Shown: in pieces, positions 59,274 through 64,000 of the stretch
Position numbering within the stretch: position 1 is the stretch's first letter
How the letters are laid out: every line of letters begins with the position of its first letter
NCBI GenBank assembly: GCA_022835595.1
Contig: BQUP01000003.1
Coordinates: forward strand, 1,060,629 to 1,124,628
DNA from: Cystobasidium ongulense
Lineage: Eukaryota; Basidiomycota; Cystobasidiomycetes; Cystobasidiales; Cystobasidiaceae
Direction of reading: 5' to 3'
DNA: 64,000 nucleotides
Position numbers and translations under genes: made by a program
Notes under the pieces: model-generated
What the model was told of the DNA's origin: nothing
What the model saw: only the letters and a program-made list of their open reading frames with translations
Database searches by the model: none

Positions 59274-62200
59274 TCAGAAGTTTGCACTCGTCCACATGTC
59301 TTGTCCGAAGAAATCGCCAGAGCCGAAAAGATCGTCAAAGACGCTGTCTTGAGCAAAAGGTGGAGGTCCGGAGTTCTGACGAGTAGGTGCGTTTGTCAAA
59401 CTGGCTTGACCAGGATTGGAAGAATTAGAAGTTGAAGATGTAGGTGATTCTCGGACCAAGTTATCTAAGCTGATTCCTAAGCTCTGCAAGACATCTTGAG
59501 CACTCGTATCAATCGTAGGGACAGGCATCATGAAACGTGCTCGCAGTTGATGAGGGAGCATTGTATAGTGCCCGGTACCATCGGCTCCGGATGTTTGCAT
59601 GGTGTTGTGAGGCGCTACAGTCTCCGGGCGGGATGTTGTCGGTGGCGGCCCAACTTCGGAACCGCCGGAATCAGCAACGGCTGCCATGATTCGTTTGAAT
59701 GTATCGGCATAGCTTTCTTTGGCTCGATTATCACCAGCTGCTCGGTGAGCTTGGCGCTCTTTTGCGGCTGAAATCGTCGCCTTGACGACTATAAATTAAT
59801 ATGATGTGTGAGTCATGTTGTAATACGCAAGCTCTTGCGAAATAGAGACATACTAGCTTCGCCCATTCTACCAATACGCTGACACGTTGGCACTCTGGAT
59901 GTCCGCTTGGTGTGTTGAAAAATCTCGATGGCACTCTCAGCCTGACGAAGGCGTTCTTCCGTGATGAGCTTCGCATTCGGCGCGTCCGAATCGATAGAGT
60001 GCATCAAGTCAAGCAGGAGACACATTGTCGCGCTAAAAGTGTGTAAATGGAGGAACTAAACGGATAAGACAGGTGTCATAAGCTCCGAAACTCTAGGCGC
60101 GAAGTGACTTCAGCTTACCCAAAAGCGTTCTCCTGGCAGCGTACGAATAGCTTGCAAGTTGCAATCGATGACAGTTGCTGCCGCACTCAAGCAGGTCTCA
60201 TGAGCGTATGCGTATTTAGCTGGATTCTTGAAGCTTCGGAACCTGCATAATGACCGTATAAGCGGCCTGAACACATGATCGCACGCTTGACCAACCTACC
60301 AATAAGGGTTATGCAGCCGAACAAGTTGCGCTGACAAGCCTGACTGAATGAGAGACTATATAGCACGGACATGACAATGGTCAGAATACGTGGCCATTGC
60401 TAAACCCTCCATATCTACAACTCACACTTTGAGCGAGCGCATTCTTCCGCTTTGTGCCAGACCCGATGACATTCCCATCAGCATCCACTTTCGGTAATCT
60501 GCCAATAATCTTTCGTATCTGTTTGTCCATGGCTAGAATATCATCGTATGAATGCTTGACGTCGCTGTCTATGAAACGCCATATTGACTGTTGGAGGCAA
60601 GGGTAGCGTATCTCAGATGTTTGCTCAGTGCGCGAATATGAGCTCGCCTAGACGTACCACCAACTCGTTTCTCCCTCTGTCGTTGCAGGGAAAGAGATCA
60701 GTATAAGCTAGGGACACAACGGTTCTTGTGCTTACAAGAAGTACGTCATATCGGTGAACTCCGACAAGGGCTATAACTTAATTCAGTCACCGTGGAATCC
60801 TGGCAAATTCAAGCAGGCATTCGTCTTACCCTATCTTTAAGCACGATGTCTGTCCCATGAAGATCTTCATCGTTCAAATTGAATGGAACAGCAGTGTTTG
60901 CTCCACGGATTGGGTAGACTAGGAGAATAATTATGATTAGCTTGAAATCCTAATTTTTCACGTGCGCCCAATGTGACGTACAGCATGTCATGCTTCTCAA
61001 GGATGAAAATGTATTATCTAAAAAGCTCAAATGTGCCCAAACTCGACAAGACAATTGTCGCTTGAGTGCCGATGGGCCAGTAGGAAAAGCCAGATCTTCC
61101 CACGGTGGCATTGTCTTTTGGTCTTCGCCCAGACTGCCGAGGTTGAGGACTTGTGCAATTCTCATAGCAGAGGCTAGCAAAACTAGACCCTCATTTCGGT
61201 TTGCACTAAACCACACGTAGAGTAGTGTCACCGCAAGACTGAAAGGAAAAGTAGGATTTAGCCTTGATGCTTGGGTTCGTGTTGTGAAAAACGATAGCCA
61301 CGTACGACTGCAGTATCCGGAATTGAGGACGTATCATCCAATCTGCCAGTTCCAGGCATCGTTTTGAAGCCATGTAAAATTGATCCGGCAAAATGGCGAC
61401 AATCGCTGGATCTTCACGGCTAAGGTATGCCGTTGGCATTTGCCTCGCACTATATAACAGCTTATCAGTTGCTCTTTTCCAGAACTCATCTAAAGGAGTG
61501 AACGAAAAGGCTTACGCTACTGCCAATCGGATAAAGAAGACTGCCATCCAAGCAGGATCAATAGCTTCAAGAGGTCCACGCTTATCCAAATGAGCCCAAA
61601 AGTCCTTGCATTCGCGTCGAAAATCTCGTTCAGAACCGCATGTGTCCATCCAATCGCAGTTCTTGTAATAGAAGTCGACAAGGGCGTCTGAAACTTCCTT
61701 CCGGGGAAGAGCTTTCATGATATGGCGTATTACGCTTGAAGGGGCGAGATCGGCTAAGAACTCGGTTACAGGTGAGACTGCCATCGAAAGGGGAACAGGT
61801 AGGAAAATAGTCGATTCCTTGCGTGTAGTGTTTTGCAGTCCCTGTTATTGAGTATATCGTCAGCTATTGTGGTCGATTCCCACCAGATTATTGCGTTCTG
61901 CCTTACTTCGACTATTTGTGCTGGGTTGTAAGGTGCGCGAACACCCGACCCCGACCGCTCGGTCACTCCTAGGGCAGGAGATCCTATGGTTGAGAAAGAA
62001 CCATTAACAAAAGGTGAGCGCGTACGTGTTAGGGGTATGCGAATTTACTTACCTAGATGAATGTCAGACATAGAAGGCGGGCAGCCTCGACCTTTCATAT
62101 GTTGATGATGATGACCCAATGCCAGTGATTCAAGCGCTCCTACAGCTGCCTCTTCTCCATCATTGGAGTTTTCGCCTTCGACATCAGATTCCACTTTCTA

Positions 62201-63121
62201 AGGTTTATGCGAGCAGTCAGCTACAGTGTAAAAGGGTTGTGTGTTGGTAGGTCGGAAGGTACGCACCGTTTCTGTGACAGCTTCGAGAATGGTTTTAGGT
62301 ATCCGTGCAATCAATGATTCTACCATTTCAAGCCTTGCGCGAAGTTCATCGACTTCGGCCGAACCTGCGAATGGTTGTGGCGCTCCTGTCTTTGTCGTGT
62401 CTTCCCAGTGACACTGCTCTGATATACCTCGCCGTACGCAGCTTGTACAGGGCATGTTTCTGCAGACGACAATGGCACACAATTGTCAGATTGACTTTCC
62501 ATGCACGTGGGCAATCTCTGATCTCCAAATCCAACAGCCGAGTGGCATGCCGAACGGCAAGAAGCTTACCTGTCGCATCTGATCTGCAGATCCGAGGAAG
62601 AATCGTCAGTATGACTCTGTCTACTGGTGATATCTGACACCCACCTTTCTCGCTTTGCAAGGCGCGCAGCTGAGAACAGCTCTGTTCCGTTTCTTCTTGT
62701 TCCTGCTGCTTTCCGGGTCATTGTCGGTATTCTTGCGCTTCGACGAGGAGGAATGCGGTCCCCCTGGCCCAGGCGCAGGATCTTCTGAGTCAGATCTGGA
62801 TTCCCCAGGCGAATCTACGAGTATGCTGTTGCGGTTCCGAATCGAGTCGCCTGGCAGCTCGGATGTTATGACTTGGGGAAGCGACGAGGAGATTGATGAC
62901 GATGGCCGCGAGTGAGATGGACCCGGGGTGGACCAAGCTACATGGTGCTGCATGGGATAGGGTATATGTGTGTTTGAATGCTGGAGTTGTTGCTGATGTT
63001 GCTGCTGCTGCTGCAGACCCTCGTTCTGAAAGTAGTTCATCGCCGTCGTCGGATAGCTTATCGAGCCTGTCCGGCTGCCCTGCTGGAACGGCAGGCCGCC
63101 CTCGCCGCTGGGATAGCTCAT
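59274..63121 (-). CDS. Zn2Cys6 transcription factor with Fungal_trans domain
   Basis: Start MSYPSGEGGLPFQQGSRTGS. The N-terminal region has a glutamine tract (QQQQQHQQQLQ) and Ser/Pro-rich sequence. A basic stretch (SSRNKKKRNRAVL) precedes the binuclear zinc cluster CAPCKARK, interrupted by introns, then VRCDR, NMPCTSCVRRGISEQCHW; all six cysteines are present. A short coiled dimerisation element follows (VDELRARLEMVESLIARI). The middle carries the fungal-specific regulatory domain: HIMKALPRKEVSDALVDFYY, WMAVFFIRLAVA, SANRNEGLVLLASAMRIAQV and LSCRVWAHLSFLDNTFSSL. The C-terminus is an acidic/aromatic activation-like region ending DDLFGSGDFFGQDMWTSANF. Many introns. Such factors bind CGG-containing sites as dimers; target genes are unknown. 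Divergent from the F-box gene. Confidence 0.9.
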
Positions 63122-63582
63122 GCTCGTCGTTGCAGCACCCTGTCTGCTTCAAGTGCTTTCATTCTCCCTGTCGATGCGGATGCAAGCAGAGAAGAAAGAA
63201 AAGCAGCTGGCTGTCGCGGACTTTCTCGATCATCAAATGCACGTGTTCATGAATCGCATATAGCAGGTCTGCATGCATGAAAGCTGATTGCATACGAATA
63301 CCTCGATAGAGAGGCACTCTGCCTTCGGGGAAGAGTGACAACCTTTGTTGCTCTTGGGCGAGAGTTGTCTGTGTTCATCCCGCTTTCCTCGCTTTCTCGA
63401 TCACGACGAGTCCGCTCATGCTGGAAGCACCAGTCTGGTCTTCCTCAGCTCGCATAGGATATACCTTGTGAGATCTACTGACCTCGCTCTTGCGTTGCTA
63501 GCTAAGAAAAGCTCAAATAGTTCCCTCCAGCCGGCCTGCTCACCTATCATCAGCGCCACCTGCACGCTTGCATGGTTGATGG
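63122..63582. other. Divergent intergenic region
   Basis: About 460 bp between the Zn2Cys6 factor and F-box gene starts; serves both promoters. Overlapping short frames only. Confidence 0.4.
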
Positions 63583-64000
63583 ATGGCCAAGATACATCAG
63601 GCCATTGAAGATGGTCTACCTCGACGATGTTCGCCCATTGAGCTTCTCCCACCAGAGGTGTGTGGATTCGCTGTATTGTGCGGCGGCGTGTCTTTGGACA
63701 AGCTGACCATCGACGTCTCCATCGGTTCGTCAATAGGTCCTTCGGCAAGTCTTCGGTCCCGAACTGGAGCTTCTCACATCAACACGGGAGCGTCTGAACG
63801 ATCTATACTCTCTTTCCCTGGTTTGCAAGACTTTCCGGCCAATAGCACAAGGAGCGCTCTTGAGCAATGTGACCATTCGAGCAGAAGGGAGAGCTACCCT
63901 CCTTCGTAATGCCATACTTCAAAATCCAGCTCTTGCTGCTCTAACAAGCAGTATAACTTGGAATATGTTTAGTAGTACTTCAAGTCCAGCTTTGTTAGCT
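63583..64000 (+). CDS. F-box protein, 5' part (continues beyond window)
   Basis: Exon 1 (63583-63657) reads MAKIHQAIEDGLPRRCSPIE then LLPPE. A 79-nt intron is followed by VLRQVFGPELELL, then RLNDLYSLSLVCKTFRPIAQ and ALLSNVTIRAEGRATLLRNA. The pattern LPPEVLxxVF followed by LxxLxLVCKxFR is a typical F-box, the Skp1-binding module of SCF ubiquitin ligases. The C-terminal substrate-binding part lies outside the window, and the sequence is still open at base 64000. The start is the only ATG in frame before the box. Target unknown. Confidence 0.78.

Noticed and set aside
62990-63016. CAG/CTG microsatellite as a separate element
   Set aside because: It encodes the glutamine tract of the Zn2Cys6 factor and is ordinary for such regulators.
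63416-63909. Overlapping frames around the F-box start
   Set aside because: Shadows of the F-box exons; splicing at 63657/63737 gives a recognisable F-box.

Overview
The window reads as nuclear DNA of an intron-rich, compactly organised fungus, most likely a basidiomycete. Nearly every gene is cut by several introns of about 45-80 nt with GT-AG ends. Fungus-specific families are present (Zn2Cys6 regulator, class A flavin phenol hydroxylase, fungal LOG protein, F-box protein), and spacing is tight with many divergent or convergent pairs. The species cannot be named from sequence alone. Gene models below were built by hand from reading frames, splice-site phase and family motifs. For cofilin, metallothionein, mtSSB, the HLH-like protein and the 391-residue orphan, the exon lengths were summed and give whole codons.

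Layout, left to right. 0-6.5 kb: an NFX1-type zinc-finger SF1 helicase (minus, runs off the left edge). 7.7-12 kb: a secreted nucleoside-hydrolase-like protein, a DUF4604 protein and an omega-class glutathione transferase. 12-16.6 kb: an ambiguous zone with weak antisense candidates and two unrecognised genes. 16.8-27 kb: a short cysteine-rich metallothionein, a phenol 2-monooxygenase, an Rsa3-like ribosome assembly protein and a type II NADH dehydrogenase. 27.4-32.8 kb: a MYND-finger protein, FAD synthase, a YjbQ/UPF0047 protein and cofilin. 34-37 kb: a 939-residue Ser/Asn-rich protein with an N-terminal helix-loop-helix-like segment, followed by a gap with a repeated short motif. 39.4-43.6 kb: the spliceosomal Dib1/Dim1 protein and a cytochrome b5-acyl-CoA dehydrogenase fusion. 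43.9-52.5 kb: a faster-evolving pocket with a secreted Cys-rich orphan, a sulfatase flanked by two copies of a diverged duplicated segment, and a cluster of orphan genes, one with a hendecad coiled coil. 52.8-64 kb: mitochondrial SSB, a LOG-family phosphoribohydrolase, a Ser-rich protein with a SHOCT-like hairpin, a Zn2Cys6 transcription factor and the start of an F-box protein.

Most genes are housekeeping or general metabolism and do not form one pathway. Two loose themes are visible. One is flavin and redox chemistry: FAD synthase lies near several flavoenzymes (phenol hydroxylase, NDH-2, b5-ACAD). The other is stress and detoxification: glutathione transferase, metallothionein and phenol hydroxylase. 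No LTR element, DNA transposon, LINE, tRNA, rRNA or CRISPR array was recognised. Signals most worth a second look are the 10-nt micro-exon encoding part of the helicase Walker A loop, the newly modelled metallothionein, the motif cluster behind the HLH-like gene, and the orphan pocket around the sulfatase.
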